Assembly (NCBI GenBank): GCA_034428435.1
Contig: DAOUHY010000366.1
Span: 32,658 to 96,657 of the forward strand
Reading direction: 5' to 3'
DNA from: Bin5 sp034428435
GTDB lineage: Bacteria; Chloroflexota; Anaerolineae; Caldilineales; Caldilineaceae
DNA: 64,000 nt
The position numbers were made by a program, and so were the translations under genes. Below, one piece after another: positions 28,927 to 37,429 of this stretch; the stretch's first letter is position 1; each line of letters starts with the position of its first letter. The notes beneath the pieces were generated by a model, which saw nothing but the letters and a program-made list of their open reading frames with translations, was not told the DNA's origin and ran no database searches.

Positions 28927-30147
28927 GGGGTTTATATACCAAAGTGACACGACATGACTGAGGCCATCGTTGTTTACCGCGCATATCAGGAGCGCGTGTA
29001 CCTGTCGGCTGCCGGATACGGCAGAATCCGAGAGGTAGTGGGTGCGTGTCGGTGGCTGTACAATCGGTCTCTGGAACAGAGGCGCAACACGTACAGGGCG
29101 TGCGGCAAAGGTATGTCGAAGTTCGCCCAAATGAAGCACCTGACTGTCTTGCGTTCTACGCAGCAATGGTGGGGGGAATTGGATTTGCAGGTGGCGCGTG
29201 GAGTGTTGGTTCGGGCGGATCGTGCGTTCCAAGCCTTTTTTCGCCGAATCCGAAATGGAGAAACGCCCGGATACCCGCGGTTTCAAGGTGCGGGGCGATT
29301 CCAGTGTTTGGAATTGGCGGAAGCAAGGACCGGAATGGTGAAAGGCAATAACATCCGCATCAAGGGTTTGCCGCGGATGCGAATTCGCCCAAATCGTGAA
29401 TTGCCGGACAGTCAGCAACTCAAGTCGCTGCGTTTCGTTATGCGGGGACGGCACCTGTGGGCGGATATGGTGTATGCGGAAGAAGTCACGCCACTACCCC
29501 GAAATGATCATGTTGTGGGCATTGACTCAGGGGTCAACGAACGCATCACTCTGAGCAGTGGTGATAGGATTGCAAAGCGTGTCATCAACAGAGACAAAGA
29601 GCGGGTTTTGCAAAGAGCCATCAGCCGCAGAAAAAAGGGAAGTGCGGGGCGCGGTAAGGCTGTGGCGGCGTTCGCCAGAGAGAAGCGGCGCAATCAGGTT
29701 CGGAATCGCAATGAATGTCACGTCGTCACCACCGAACTCGTGCGGCGTTACGGAACAATCGTGATGGAGGATTTGCGCATCTCCGGCATGACCAGATCGG
29801 GAGGCGCGCGCAAGAAAGGACTAAACCGAGAGATTTTGACTCAGACGTGGGGGATGATTCGTAGCCAGTTGGCGTACAAGGCAGAATGGGCCGGGCGCAA
29901 ACTCATCGAAGTCAACCCTGCGTACACATCACGCACGTGTGCGGAGTGTGGGGCGGTGAATCCCAAGGCCAAGGTGTATCGGGTGTTTGAGTGCGGGAAA
30001 TGCGGTCACACGGACGACAGAGACGTGAACGCAGCCCGCAACATCATGGCGCGTGGGGTATTCGCGCCGACAGCCTAACGGTGGGCGTAGTGAAGTCGTG
30101 CCGTGCTGCCAGAAAGGTATACGATGTTACTTTCGTATATAAGCCCC
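28927..30147 (+). mobile_element. TnpB-only insertion element with imperfect terminal inverted repeats
   Basis: The tnpB gene is bracketed by a 22-bp inverted repeat: 28927-28948 (GGGGTTTATATACCAAAGTGAC) reads outward as the reverse complement of 30126-30147, 19 of 22 bases matching. No TnpA (Y1 or serine transposase) gene is present, so the unit is not autonomous. Ordinary IS200/IS605 elements have subterminal hairpins rather than long terminal inverted repeats. Target-site duplications are not obvious. Confidence 0.6.
28954..30078 (+). CDS. tnpB: TnpB RNA-guided endonuclease
   Basis: 374 aa, OrfB/IS1341 type. RuvC residues are all present: Asp191 (GIDSGVN), Glu272 (VMEDLR) and Asp357 (DRDVNAARN). 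A zinc ribbon has Cys329/Cys332 and Cys347/Cys350. The N-terminal helical region and RRIRNGETPGYPRF segment are typical. Family members cut DNA guided by an omega RNA made from the element's right end, which helps retain the element at excision sites. The catalytic set suggests an active nuclease. No tnpA partner is nearby. Confidence 0.93.
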   Translation: MTEAIVVYRAYQERVYLSAAGYGRIREVVGACRWLYNRSLEQRRNTYRACGKGMSKFAQMKHLTVLRSTQQWWGELDLQVARGVLVRADRAFQAFFRRIRNGETPGYPRFQGAGRFQCLELAEARTGMVKGNNIRIKGLPRMRIRPNRELPDSQQLKSLRFVMRGRHLWADMVYAEEVTPLPRNDHVVGIDSGVNERITLSSGDRIAKRVINRDKERVLQRAISRRKKGSAGRGKAVAAFAREKRRNQVRNRNECHVVTTELVRRYGTIVMEDLRISGMTRSGGARKKGLNREILTQTWGMIRSQLAYKAEWAGRKLIEVNPAYTSRTCAECGAVNPKAKVYRVFECGKCGHTDDRDVNAARNIMARGVFAPTA

Positions 30148-30263
30148 AAATGTAATCCCGAAAACAGCAGGGCATAGTTCGTCGTGCTATAGTTCGGGAT
30201 GATTGCGCCGTCGTTGTTGACGACAGACTTTTGGTTGGGACGGTTACTTTGAAGCGAGAGTGA
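30079..30263 (+). ncRNA. candidate omega-RNA right-end region with hairpins
   Basis: Directly after tnpB. Two perfect stems: TATACGA/TCGTATA (30118-30124 with 30133-30139), lying inside the right terminal repeat, and ATCCCGAA/TTCGGGAT (30155-30162 with 30193-30200). TnpB guide RNAs usually cover the gene's 3' end and the right-end flank, so the scaffold probably ends near 30147. The exact scaffold/guide boundary cannot be fixed from sequence alone. Confidence 0.4.
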
Positions 30264-30797
30264 ATGAGAACGGAAAACAGAGATGCTGCGAATGCAAGGA
30301 AGTTGGGGGAAGTGAGAAACTGGGGCGTTGTTTGGTTATTGGCGATGGCGTTGGCGCTCAGCGCGTGCAATCAAATTGCGGCACGTGAGGGTGGCGGAGA
30401 AGGCATGGCGATGGATGACGGCATGGCTATGGACATGTCGGGCGGTTCGATGGCGGCCGAAACGCTCGGGACGCAGGACACCGAGAACGGCCTATTCAGG
30501 GTCAGCGCAGTAAGTCAACTGGACCCTGTCGTCATAAACGAGACCCATGCCTGGACGTTGCAGGTCGAGACCGCGGACGGCAGCCCAGTGACCGATGCCG
30601 AGATCGCAGTTGAAGGCGGAATGCCTGAACATGACCACGGCTTTCCGACCGCGCCGCGGGTAACGGAGAACCTCGGAGAGGGAGAGTATCTGCTGGAAGG
30701 GATGCGGTTCAACATGGGGGGCGTGTGGGTATTGACGCTCGCGATCAGCTCCGGCGGTCAGAGCGATACGGTTACTTTTGAGTTCGAACTGAAATAG
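30264..30797 (+). CDS. YtkA/FixH-like lipoprotein with Met-rich segment
   Basis: 177 aa. Signal peptide with lipobox ALSAC (Cys35), then a Met/Gly/Asp-rich stretch around residues 47-65 (repeated MAMDDG, MAMDMSGG), then a YtkA-like beta-sandwich (about 80-177) with the EGGMPEHDHGFPTAP segment. Met- and His-rich motifs outside the membrane often bind copper; this is inference. The stop is 3 nt before the start of the di-haem peroxidase gene, so the two are almost certainly co-transcribed, suggesting metal or redox support for the peroxidase. Confidence 0.8.
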   Translation: MRTENRDAANARKLGEVRNWGVVWLLAMALALSACNQIAAREGGGEGMAMDDGMAMDMSGGSMAAETLGTQDTENGLFRVSAVSQLDPVVINETHAWTLQVETADGSPVTDAEIAVEGGMPEHDHGFPTAPRVTENLGEGEYLLEGMRFNMGGVWVLTLAISSGGQSDTVTFEFELK

Positions 30798-30800
30798 AGC

Positions 30801-32171
30801 GTGCGCCGCCTTCTCGTTGCCGGTGCCGCGCTGGCTCTTATACTCCTCATTGCGGTGGCCCTGATCTCTACCGGCCTAGTTGGCGGTGGAGCAGTCGGGG
30901 CCACCCTTCGCGAAGTCTTCCCCGGGTCAGCAGAAAGAGGAGGAGCGGCAACGCGGCCGGGCGGCGCTTCGGCTCACAGTTGGACCGATGCTGAACGCGG
31001 GCTCATCGCCTCACTCAGCATAGACCGCCTGCGCCCCTTGCCTCCAGACCCATCTAACGCGGTCGGAGACAATCCCGAAGCGGTTGCTCTCGGCCATGCA
31101 CTTTTCTTTGACAGCGGGCTCAGCCCAGACGGGTCGGTCGCCTGTTCAACCTGCCATCAGCCCGACAGGTACTTCACCGACGGAAAGGCATTGGCAAACG
31201 TGCGCGACGTCGATACGCCGCGCCATACGCCGACCATTGTCGGCATCGCGTACAGCGACTGGTTCTACTGGGATGGGCGCAAGGACAGCCAGTGGGCGCA
31301 GGCGCTGGCTCCGCAGGAGGCGGCGATCGAGCACGGCGGAACGCGGACGGCTCACGCCCTTTATGTGCTGAGCAGATACCCAAGCGAATACGGGACGGTG
31401 TTCGGGCCGGCGCCCGATCTCAGCGACACGTCGCGTTTTCCCGCCGAGGCCGCCCCCGTGGAGGACGAGACAGCGCTAGCAGCCTGGGAGGCAATGAGTG
31501 AGGCGGATCGCGGGGCGATCAATCGCGTTTTCGCCAACATCGGAAAGAGCATCGCAGCCTACTCCCGCAGGATACTGCCCGGCCGCAGCCGTTTTGACGA
31601 CTATGCCGCGGCTGCGCTCGCCAGGGACGGGATGCGGATGTCGGAGCTTTTCAGTCCGCAGGAAGCAGAGGGGTTAAGGCTCTTTTTTGGTGACGGTCAG
31701 TGTACCGACTGTCACAATGGTCCGCTGTTTACCAATGGATCGTTTCACAATATCGGCCTGCCTTTGCCGGAGGGAAGCAAGTTCGATCAGGGCAGATCAC
31801 GGGGGACTTTGCAGGTGGTCGAGGACGTTTTCAACTGTCTGGGCGAGTACAGCGACGCGAATGAGGAGGCTTGCGTGGAGCTGCGCTTCATCAAGTTGGA
31901 AGGTGATGAGCTGATCGGCGCGTTCAAGGTGCCCGGCCTGCGCAACGTGGCCGAAACGGCTCCATACATGCACAACGGCATCTTTCCCGACCTGGACGCC
32001 GTGATTCGCCATTACAATCACGCGCCGCCGGCGTTTCCGGGCCATTCCGACCTGGTGCCGCTTGCGTTTACAGAGGAGCAGAGCGCGGCGTTGATTGCAT
32101 TTCTGTTGACTCTCAGTGCGCCTGCGGACGCGCCGCCCGAACTACTGCTTCCGCCCGAGGGCTCGGAGTAG
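30801..32171 (+). CDS. di-haem cytochrome c peroxidase/MauG-family protein
   Basis: 456 aa, GTG start. A single N-terminal hydrophobic segment (about 5-30) exports or anchors it. Two c-type haem motifs: CSTCH (Cys115-Cys118-His119) and CTDCH (Cys301-Cys304-His305), with conserved DGRKDSQWAQA and PGLRNVAETAPYMHNG segments of the CCP/MauG family. Such enzymes reduce peroxide or carry out cofactor maturation outside the cytoplasmic membrane. Partner gene is the YtkA-like lipoprotein directly upstream. Confidence 0.9.
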   Translation: MRRLLVAGAALALILLIAVALISTGLVGGGAVGATLREVFPGSAERGGAATRPGGASAHSWTDAERGLIASLSIDRLRPLPPDPSNAVGDNPEAVALGHALFFDSGLSPDGSVACSTCHQPDRYFTDGKALANVRDVDTPRHTPTIVGIAYSDWFYWDGRKDSQWAQALAPQEAAIEHGGTRTAHALYVLSRYPSEYGTVFGPAPDLSDTSRFPAEAAPVEDETALAAWEAMSEADRGAINRVFANIGKSIAAYSRRILPGRSRFDDYAAAALARDGMRMSELFSPQEAEGLRLFFGDGQCTDCHNGPLFTNGSFHNIGLPLPEGSKFDQGRSRGTLQVVEDVFNCLGEYSDANEEACVELRFIKLEGDELIGAFKVPGLRNVAETAPYMHNGIFPDLDAVIRHYNHAPPAFPGHSDLVPLAFTEEQSAALIAFLLTLSAPADAPPELLLPPEGSE

Positions 32172-32209
32172 CAGCATCGCGGCGGGGACCGGCGCGGGCA
32201 GGAGACCGA

Positions 32210-33148
32210 TCAGACGACACGGCTTAACATTTCTTCGCCGCGCAGTCCGGCCAGCAGATTGTCCACCGTGCGACGGGACATCTGGTAGCGGGTCTGGAAG
32301 GTAGCGCTGCCCAGATGCGGGAGTATGAGACAGTTTTCGAGGCGCAAGAGGGGATGATCGCGCGGGAGGGGCTCCGGCTCGGTTACGTCCATGGCGGCGC
32401 CGGCGATCAGGTTTCGCTGCAGGGCATCAAGCAGGGCTTCGTGATCTACCACGCCGCCGCGGGCCACATTGATGAGGTAGGCTGTCTTTTTCATCTGGGC
32501 AAGTTGGGCCGTGCTGATCAGATGGCGCGTTTCGGGTGACATGGGCACGCTGAGCACGACAAAGTCGGCCTCTTCGAGCAGCGCCTCGAGCGTTCGGTAG
32601 GAGGCGTTCAGCTCTTCGGCATGGGGGCTCGGATTGCGGTTATGGTAGAGGACCTTCATGTCGAAGCCGCTGGCGCGGCGTGCGATTACGCGGCCTACGC
32701 GCCCCATGCCGATGATACCGAGGGTCGAGCCATAGATCTCGTGTCCGTGGAGGATGTTGCCGTCGTATACGAGGTAGTCAGGGCCGCGTGCGTGGAGCCA
32801 GCCGGGTACGAGATTGCGGGCGAGAGCCATCAGGAGGGTAAAGGCCATGTCGGCGGTGGCGCCGTCGACAAAGCCGGGCGTGTAGCCCACCGGCAGGCCG
32901 CGTGCCTGCGCGTCCTCGAGGACGATGTGGTCTACGCCGACACCGAAGTTGCTAAGGCAGCGAAGGTTGGGCATCTTGTCCATCAGAGTGCCGGGCACTA
33001 TGGGATGGCCGTAGACGATGAATCCTTCAATGATGGGCAGGTTCGGGTCATCCTCGGTCAGGTCCCAGATGTACACGTCGCACGTGTCTGCCACCATTTC
33101 CGCCATTTCCGGGGGCAACTCAGAGTCGGTTAATATCTGATAGGGCAC
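32210..33148 (-). CDS. D-isomer-specific 2-hydroxyacid dehydrogenase (phosphoglycerate-dehydrogenase-like)
   Basis: 312 aa. NAD motif GMGRVG (147-152), Arg230 (NVARGG), Glu257 (VTEPE) and His278 (LPHLGSA) form the complete catalytic set. Length and the GSAT after the His resemble glyoxylate/hydroxypyruvate reductases. It faces away from the glycosyltransferase gene and converges with the peroxidase gene. AGGAGG lies about 8 nt before the start. Substrate cannot be named. Confidence 0.9.
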   Translation of the reverse strand: MPYQILTDSELPPEMAEMVADTCDVYIWDLTEDDPNLPIIEGFIVYGHPIVPGTLMDKMPNLRCLSNFGVGVDHIVLEDAQARGLPVGYTPGFVDGATADMAFTLLMALARNLVPGWLHARGPDYLVYDGNILHGHEIYGSTLGIIGMGRVGRVIARRASGFDMKVLYHNRNPSPHAEELNASYRTLEALLEEADFVVLSVPMSPETRHLISTAQLAQMKKTAYLINVARGGVVDHEALLDALQRNLIAGAAMDVTEPEPLPRDHPLLRLENCLILPHLGSATFQTRYQMSRRTVDNLLAGLRGEEMLSRVV

Positions 33149-33235
33149 TGGGACCTCCTTTTCGATCTTGCAGCCGCACGCTGTTGGACGGGCGGCCGCA
33201 CTGTTTGTAAGGGTTACGCTAAGGCAACTCTATCA

Positions 33236-34195
33236 ATGGCACGCATCATTTATTTCAGTCCTGACTTCCCTCAGCCGTCAGGGGGCATCAAGACGCTATA
33301 CCGTCATGTAACGAGGCTGGTAGAGATGGGCTTTGACGCCTGGATCGTCCACCAGAAGCACCCGTTTCGTGCGACCTGGCATGGCTACGAGGCGCCAACA
33401 CTCTGGCTGTCTGAGCGTCCAAGCTTTGCGCCGGAGGACGTGCTCGTCATACCTGAAGTCATGCACCAGGTCATGCAACAGACGGCGAGTTTTTCGGGTG
33501 AGCGAGTCGTCATTGCTCTGAGCTGGTCGCCAACATACTGGAATCTGCCGGCCGGGCAGACGTGGGCCGGTTTCGGGATTCGCCGTGTCATGACCAAGTC
33601 GCCGGTGATTCAGGAATACCTTCGCTGGTGCATGGGTCTCGAGGCGACACTGATCAGTGAATACGTTACGCCAGAGCGCTACTACTACAAGCAAGAAACG
33701 AAGCGGCCCAAGATTTGCTACCTCACTCGCAAAGATCGCTCGGCTGCCTGGCTACAACAGGTCTTGCAGGCGAAGGGGGCACCTTTCACCAGTTTCGAGT
33801 GGATGCCTCTGCGAGAGTTGAGCGAAGACGAGTACGCCCGGCATCTGCGGGAGGCAACAGTATACGTCACGACAAATATGCAGGAGGGCATGAACAGTTC
33901 GGTCCTGGAAGCGATGGCCTGCGGCTGCCTGGTAGTCGGCTTCAGCGGAATTGGCGGCGGCGCATTCATGAGGCCTGAAGGGCCGGGGCAAAACTGCATT
34001 CTCGTCGAAAATGGCAATGTACCTGCCCTCGGCCGAAAGCTTGAAACTGTTCTGCGAGAGCTGGCGGCCCAGCCTGGGGCGTTCTCGGGAATCACGGAAA
34101 ACGGGCTTGAGACCGCGAAAACGTATCAGAACCCGAAGGACGAGGCCGACAGTCTGCGAGCGGTGTTTTCCCCTATCGTTCCAACCTCCAGTTAG
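33236..34195 (+). CDS. GT-B glycosyltransferase (GT4-like)
   Basis: 319 aa. N-terminal Rossmann half opens with IIYFSPDFPQPSGGIKTLYRHV, where the glycine-rich loop binds the acceptor side, and the C-terminal half carries the donor-binding EGMNSSVLEAMACGCLVVGF (E-x7-E pattern). The whole is slightly shorter than usual GT4 enzymes (350-400 aa). Stop codon overlaps the end of the MOSC gene on the other strand by 4 bp. Donor and acceptor are unknown; no polysaccharide cluster surrounds it. Confidence 0.8.
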   Translation: MARIIYFSPDFPQPSGGIKTLYRHVTRLVEMGFDAWIVHQKHPFRATWHGYEAPTLWLSERPSFAPEDVLVIPEVMHQVMQQTASFSGERVVIALSWSPTYWNLPAGQTWAGFGIRRVMTKSPVIQEYLRWCMGLEATLISEYVTPERYYYKQETKRPKICYLTRKDRSAAWLQQVLQAKGAPFTSFEWMPLRELSEDEYARHLREATVYVTTNMQEGMNSSVLEAMACGCLVVGFSGIGGGAFMRPEGPGQNCILVENGNVPALGRKLETVLRELAAQPGAFSGITENGLETAKTYQNPKDEADSLRAVFSPIVPTSS

Positions 34196-34719
34196 GCGCC
34201 TTCCTCCAACTCCTCGCCCAGGAGGAGCTTTTTGACTTCGTCGCCGACACGGATTGTGCCGCCGTCAATGACCCGGGCGGTGATGCCACCGTGGCCTCGC
34301 ATGGCGCCGTAACCGCCCGGTCCGAAGTTTTCCTCCATGCGGCTGCAAGGGTGGCAGGGTCCAGAATGCTCCAGAACTGCATCGCCAATTCTGAATTTGC
34401 GATCCTGCAGGCTGAACAGGTTGATGCCGCGGACGACGATATTGCGCCGTGCCAGCGCGGGGTCGGCAGAGGGTCTTTGAAGGAACGCCCCGACGGCGTC
34501 GAGGTGCTCCCCCTGGATCAATGTGACCTGCCGGACGCCGCTACCCTGGCCGTGGAAATGGTCGCCTTCCAGCCCGGTGCCAGGTACGGCTTCGGCCTCA
34601 GCCACGGATTGCAGGGGACCGCGCCGCTCGGCACGCAGACCTATCCATTCCACCGTACCGGCCTTCGAAGGCTTCGCCATCAGTTTGGCTACATCACTTT
34701 CCGGATTGAGCGTTGTCAT
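34192..34719 (-). CDS. MOSC-domain protein
   Basis: 175 aa consisting of one MOSC beta-barrel. The conserved Cys lies in SGPCHPCSRMEENFGPGGY, preceded by RRNIVVRGINL. MOSC proteins carry sulfur or bind molybdenum cofactor and include YiiM-type hydroxylaminopurine reductases. No obvious operon partner; a methyltransferase gene lies 83 bp upstream in the same direction. A MobA-like gene elsewhere in the window (53490) shows the cell handles Mo cofactor. Confidence 0.88.
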   Translation of the reverse strand: MTTLNPESDVAKLMAKPSKAGTVEWIGLRAERRGPLQSVAEAEAVPGTGLEGDHFHGQGSGVRQVTLIQGEHLDAVGAFLQRPSADPALARRNIVVRGINLFSLQDRKFRIGDAVLEHSGPCHPCSRMEENFGPGGYGAMRGHGGITARVIDGGTIRVGDEVKKLLLGEELEEGA

Positions 34720-34801
34720 CTAGGATTCTCCAGCTATTGGGTCGCCGCCTTTGGGAGGCTTCCCCGTTCTTTGGAACAGACCGGGCAGTCGGCCCATTTT
34801 C

Positions 34802-35683
34802 TCACCGTTTCGGCCCTCTGCAGACAAATGCACCCATGCGAACCGGTGAGCGCAGTTCTCCACTCTTGAGAATAACTTCGCTGGCCTGTTGTTGCACGAG
34901 GACCGGCAGTTGCCGTTTCTTGTCGGACTCGATATCCGCCCGTGCGAGCAGGTTGCGGTAGCGGCCAATTCTTTTGTAGCTCGTCAGGAAATCTTTCGCA
35001 GTGGCGTAGCGTACTTCATCCTCAAAGTAGACCTGATCAACGTCGGCGAAACCTTGGCCAAGAATTTTGCCTCCGTTCTCCATGGAAAAGGGAGACTGGG
35101 CCTCGGTTTCGTAGGCGATACCGAGTTTATCGAGCGCCGAATAGTGGAATTCAAGTACGGGCACGTTGACATTGTCGCTGTTGGTTGTTGCCAGCAGCCA
35201 GCCATCTTCTTTCACGACTCGTGCCAGTTCAAGTACGCCTTCAGAAATGTGCGGTAGATGGTAGAGCACGTGATTGGCCATCACGCCTGTGAAGTGTGCG
35301 GAGGGGAAAGGCAAGGCCTGAATTTCGGCAGTAACGAATTTGGGACGGTGCCGCCGTTGTTTCGCTTCGGCGGCAGCGGTTTCCAGCATTCCCAGCGAGC
35401 TATCGGCACAGGTTATTCCGGTCGAAGCCACACCGAACTCTTCGATGAGAGGCCAGGTGAATCTCCCCCAGCCACACCCGGCGTCCAAGATAGTCGCGCT
35501 GGCCTCAACCGGGACGAGTCCGAGTGCCCAGGACTCCAGCCTCCTCCCGGATACCATGGTCGTCCCGACGTGTTTGGCCTTGAGATGTTCGCCGCGGCCA
35601 TAATAGGGAGACAGGGTGCCGGGCGCAAAACAGGCGGCTTCATTCTGCTGGCAATTGCAGGATACGCCGGTGACAGGACTCAT
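34802..35683 (-). CDS. class I SAM-dependent methyltransferase
   Basis: 293 aa. Motif I ILDAGCGWGRFTWPL (about residues 65-79), motif II/III around VTAEIQALPFPSAHFTGVMANHVLYH, and a C-terminal region with YKRIGRYRNLL. Resembles the Methyltransf_11/25 group acting on small molecules or lipids. ATG 35683 overlaps the stop of the upstream methyltransferase as ATGA, so translational coupling is likely; a TTG at 35692 is an alternative. Substrate unknown. Confidence 0.85.
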   Translation of the reverse strand: MSPVTGVSCNCQQNEAACFAPGTLSPYYGRGEHLKAKHVGTTMVSGRRLESWALGLVPVEASATILDAGCGWGRFTWPLIEEFGVASTGITCADSSLGMLETAAAEAKQRRHRPKFVTAEIQALPFPSAHFTGVMANHVLYHLPHISEGVLELARVVKEDGWLLATTNSDNVNVPVLEFHYSALDKLGIAYETEAQSPFSMENGGKILGQGFADVDQVYFEDEVRYATAKDFLTSYKRIGRYRNLLARADIESDKKRQLPVLVQQQASEVILKSGELRSPVRMGAFVCRGPKR

Positions 35684-36363
35684 CTGCAGCAAGCAAAGGT
35701 GCCGAATTCGCCGTAGCGGGCGGCGGCGAAACCGCGGGAACCGGAGTTCTGGCGGCCACAGTCAGTAGGAGAAGTGCCTGGAACTGAAAAACCGCACGAG
35801 TGAAGCATTTCTTCGTGCTCTTCGAGGCTGTAGCGGCTGGGATGTGGATTCTCGGCGTCCAAGAGCAGGTCGCCGTATGCCAAGAGTCCGCCTTCGCGCA
35901 GGAGACTGCGCGCCTGTTCCAAGACCAGTTTCTGTTGCGCAAGATCGCCGAGGTCATGTAAGGCCTGGATTGATACGACGGCGTCGACTTTTCCGGCCCA
36001 GCCCATTTCGACGAGTTGTGCGGGCCAGTTGTCGCTGACCAGGTCGGCGCGGCGAAAGTGCATCGTCGCGGCGTTGCCCTCTTCTCCTGGAGATCCGTCG
36101 AGCCGGCGACGTGCGTATTCGAGCAGGTGAGGCGAGAGATCGAAGCCGCAGTAGCGAAGGCCTGACAGCTGCCCTTTGAGGACCTCGGCCAGAAAGCCTG
36201 CTCCGCAGGCCAGTTCAACGACCCGCGGCGAGCCGGCTGAGGCGGCGCTGATCTGGCTGGTAATCCAGGCGGCTACTTCCCTCCGTTGCGGGCGCTCGCG
36301 ATTGAGGCGCGCTTCCCAGCTGCGCACTTCGGAGTCGGTTCGAACGTCGGCTGATCGAATCAT
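35680..36363 (-). CDS. class I SAM-dependent methyltransferase
   Basis: 227 aa. SAM motif VVELACGAGFLAEVL (about 47-61) and the post-motif FDLSPHLLEYARRRL are clear, followed by VVSIQALHDLGD and a HTRAVFQF-like tail. Paired by ATGA overlap with the next methyltransferase, so the two may modify one substrate. Its first 149 bases overlap the 3' extension of the hydrolase gene at 36215, which is unusual and may point to a disrupted hydrolase stop. Confidence 0.82.
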   Translation of the reverse strand: MIRSADVRTDSEVRSWEARLNRERPQRREVAAWITSQISAASAGSPRVVELACGAGFLAEVLKGQLSGLRYCGFDLSPHLLEYARRRLDGSPGEEGNAATMHFRRADLVSDNWPAQLVEMGWAGKVDAVVSIQALHDLGDLAQQKLVLEQARSLLREGGLLAYGDLLLDAENPHPSRYSLEEHEEMLHSCGFSVPGTSPTDCGRQNSGSRGFAAARYGEFGTFACCR

Positions 36364-37291
36364 TTGCTCTTTCTAAGTTAGACTGCGATTCAGTCTTAAT
36401 TGTCTTTGCGACCCATTCTCCAATCTCTCTGTGCGCCTGCTTTGCTTCGGGCGCCCAAGGATAGAATGCGTGGAAGGCGTGCCACATACCCATCCAGATC
36501 TTGGCGGTCACTTCAACACCGGCTGCTCTTGCTCTGGCCTCCAGTCGCGTAGAATCGTCGCGCAGGATTTCATCGTTTCCGGCGTGAATCAGGAGAGGCG
36601 GGAGTCCCTTCAGGTCAGCATATAGGGGCGAAACAAGTGGATGATCAGTGGGCGTACTTCCTCGGTATCTATTTGCCAGAATCGGGATTCCGGCAGGACG
36701 CAGCCATGGATCTCTTCGGGCAAGAGAGTGTACGCTGTGTCCGGTGCCCAACAGGTCGGTCCAGGGAGAAAGGAGAACGGCGCCGGCCGGCATCGGCAGC
36801 CCTTCATCTCGCAGGGTCTGTAGAAGCGCCAACGTGAGTCCACCGCCGGACGATTCTCCTCCGACTACAATGCGATCATGCGAGTATCCCTGTGCCAACA
36901 GGAACCTGTAGGCGGCGCGTGCGTCCAGTAGGCCGGCGGGGAAAACGTACTCCGGTGCGAGGCGGTATTCCGGCAATAGCGTGCGGCAACGACAAGCCTT
37001 GGCGATATGTGAGACGAAGCCGCGATGGGACTGGCAGGAGCCGAGGGAGTAGCCGCCTCCGTGGAGATAGAGGAAGGCACTGTCGGACTGCGTATTCTGT
37101 AGATCGATCCATTCGGAGGGCACGCCGAATGCGTCGACGGGTGATGCCAACATCCTGTCTGCCATAGGGAGAAGCTGTTGCCCGCGACGGTCCATGGTTT
37201 CACGCTGGTCAGGGATAGGGCGGTCGAGAGGGAGGCGGCTGTTGCGAGCGCGAAAATAGATTTTGAAGATCTGGCTGCGGATGCTTTGCAT
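36215..37291 (-). CDS. alpha/beta hydrolase of the HSL (lipase/esterase) family, 3' end probably extended
   Basis: 358 aa from ATG 37291. Oxyanion motif HGGG (77-80), nucleophile Ser147 in GESSG, Asp240 (HAGNDE) and His271 (MWHAF) complete the triad. Homologous similarity should end near residue 300; the remaining ~58 residues (basic, Ser/Arg-rich) run into the methyltransferase gene in another frame. Stop codons in an alternate frame (TAA, TGA) occur just where family members end, so a one-base indel or sequencing error is possible. An in-frame GTG at 37351 is an alternative start. Predicted carboxylesterase. Confidence 0.8.
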   Translation of the reverse strand: MQSIRSQIFKIYFRARNSRLPLDRPIPDQRETMDRRGQQLLPMADRMLASPVDAFGVPSEWIDLQNTQSDSAFLYLHGGGYSLGSCQSHRGFVSHIAKACRCRTLLPEYRLAPEYVFPAGLLDARAAYRFLLAQGYSHDRIVVGGESSGGGLTLALLQTLRDEGLPMPAGAVLLSPWTDLLGTGHSVHSLARRDPWLRPAGIPILANRYRGSTPTDHPLVSPLYADLKGLPPLLIHAGNDEILRDDSTRLEARARAAGVEVTAKIWMGMWHAFHAFYPWAPEAKQAHREIGEWVAKTIKTESQSNLERANDSISRRSNRLRSAQLGSAPQSRAPATEGSSRLDYQPDQRRLSRLAAGR

Positions 37292-37429
37292 TGTCTGGTA
37301 TGGCCGTTTTTTCCGGGTTTGATAAGGTGAATTTGTCCTAGAGATTACCACGAAATGTCACCTTGCAAAAGCCACGACCTTACGGTAGCGTAAACTCAGC
37401 ATAAATCTGTGGAAGGGAGGTAGATTTCG

